A stretch of DNA of 13,211 nt from Bacteroidales bacterium UBA6340 (GTDB taxonomy: Bacteria > Bacteroidota > Bacteroidia > Bacteroidales > Paludibacteraceae), in contig DJSG01000055.1 of the NCBI GenBank assembly GCA_002440265.1, positions 1 to 13,211 of the forward strand, in the 5' to 3' direction. The notes under the pieces were generated by a model. The model ran no database searches. It was given only the letters and a program-made list of their open reading frames with translations, and was not told the DNA's origin. This document shows, piece after piece, positions 12,981 through 13,211 of the stretch (positions within the stretch are counted from its first letter, which is position 1; every line of letters starts with the position of its first letter). The translations under genes and the position numbers were made by a program.

Positions 12981-13000
12981 GTAACAAATAACGTAACAAA
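12981..13000. repeat. Two GTAACAAA direct repeats near the attachment site
   Basis: GTAACAAA occurs at 12981-12988 and again at 12993-13000, one helical turn plus about 1-2 bp apart, some 50 bp inside the phage side of the tRNA core. They are candidates for integrase arm or excisionase binding sites. Confidence 0.45.
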
Positions 13001-13047
13001 CAGCCTATCACGGATATAACAAGTAGAAAATCAACGCCTGCAACTAT

Positions 13048-13089
13048 CTCTTAATCAGTGGGTCGAGGGTTCGAGTCCCTCGGGGGACA
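13048..13089 (+). other. Attachment site: 3' part of a tRNA-Lys(CUU) gene
   Basis: Bases 13048-13054 (CTCTTAA) form an anticodon loop with anticodon CUU. The 3' anticodon strand TCAGT, the variable loop GGGTC, the T-arm GAGGG-TTCGAGT-CCCTC (13065-13081), the acceptor strand GGGGGAC (13082-13088) and discriminator A (13089) follow. No D-arm or 5' acceptor strand is present to the left, where the sequence is phage DNA. No CCA is encoded, as is common in Bacteroidetes. This is what a tRNA-targeting integration leaves at the far end of a prophage. The full tRNA should stand at the other end. Confidence 0.8.
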
Positions 13090-13106
13090 CAAAAGTTAAG
13101 TCAAAC

Positions 13107-13145
13107 AAAATCAATAAGTTACGAAACGTAACTTATTGATTTTTT
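13107..13145 (+). terminator. Terminator of the tRNA-Lys gene (host side)
   Basis: A perfect 17-bp stem (13107-13123 with 13127-13143) with an AAA loop ends in a T-run, and the A-run at the other foot would make it work in both directions. It lies 18 bp after the tRNA 3' end. The bases beyond, to 13211, show no gene. Confidence 0.85.
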
Positions 13146-13211
13146 GTGTTTATACGAGTTACTTTTTTTCAAATCTCTGCCTCGCACTAAGGGCGCATAG
13201 TAAAAGTTCCG

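Noticed and set aside
13048..13089. A functional complete tRNA gene
   Set aside because: The 5' half (acceptor strand, D-arm) is missing and the 5' anticodon stem next to the loop no longer pairs, so this is only the 3' core.

Overview
The window is the right-hand end of an integrated Bacteroidales prophage (Bacteroides, Parabacteroides or a relative), followed by about 120 bases of host DNA. Three things point to this host group. There are promoters of the Bacteroidetes type (TTTG, then about 19-20 bp, then TAnnTTTG). The start codons lack Shine-Dalgarno sequences. The proteins resemble phage families typical of gut Bacteroidales. The phage body genes are visibly G+C-rich, while hicAB, the repressor and the last cargo gene are A+T-richer.

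Layout. Almost everything from 10541 down to 1 is read leftward as one long lytic program. In order of transcription it holds: a small Cro-like HTH protein (10541), a small membrane protein (10285), an excisionase-like HTH protein (10014), an OB-fold single-strand binding protein (9479), a RecA/RepA-like helicase ATPase (8936), a Toprim primase (7630), a protein of unknown function (6479), an HNH endonuclease (5830), a Cys-rich protein (5309), the small terminase (4852), a frameshifted DUF4406 gene (4464), a cluster of small unknown genes including an unlisted 35-codon Cys-rich one (3836), a NUMOD-like DNA-binding protein (3278), a hicA-hicB toxin-antitoxin cassette (2552-1937) and the large terminase, which runs off the left edge. 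Rightward from 10735 lie a repressor-like gene and a 563-residue AlbA_2 plus HATPase protein, the likely lysogenic cargo.

Control and ends. The lytic and lysogenic arms are separated by 10542-10734. There, two Bacteroidetes-type promoters face each other across a nested palindrome, which suggests a switch with convergent promoters. The hicAB pair has its own promoter and is bracketed by two leftward terminators, the classic layout of a moron inserted between phage genes. Two intergenic structures in the replication module (a 63-bp inverted repeat with octamer repeats near 7632-7781, and a DnaA-box hairpin near 9640-9769) are candidate origins. At 13048-13089 the 3' part of a tRNA-Lys(CUU) gene joins phage to host DNA, followed by the tRNA's own terminator, so this is an attachment site. 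No integrase gene lies in this window.

How the genes work together. The switch decides between leftward replication and packaging functions (SSB, helicase and primase, then HNH, TerS and TerL) and rightward maintenance and cargo. The remaining intergenic stretches are all shorter than 300 bases, and those not listed showed nothing I could support.
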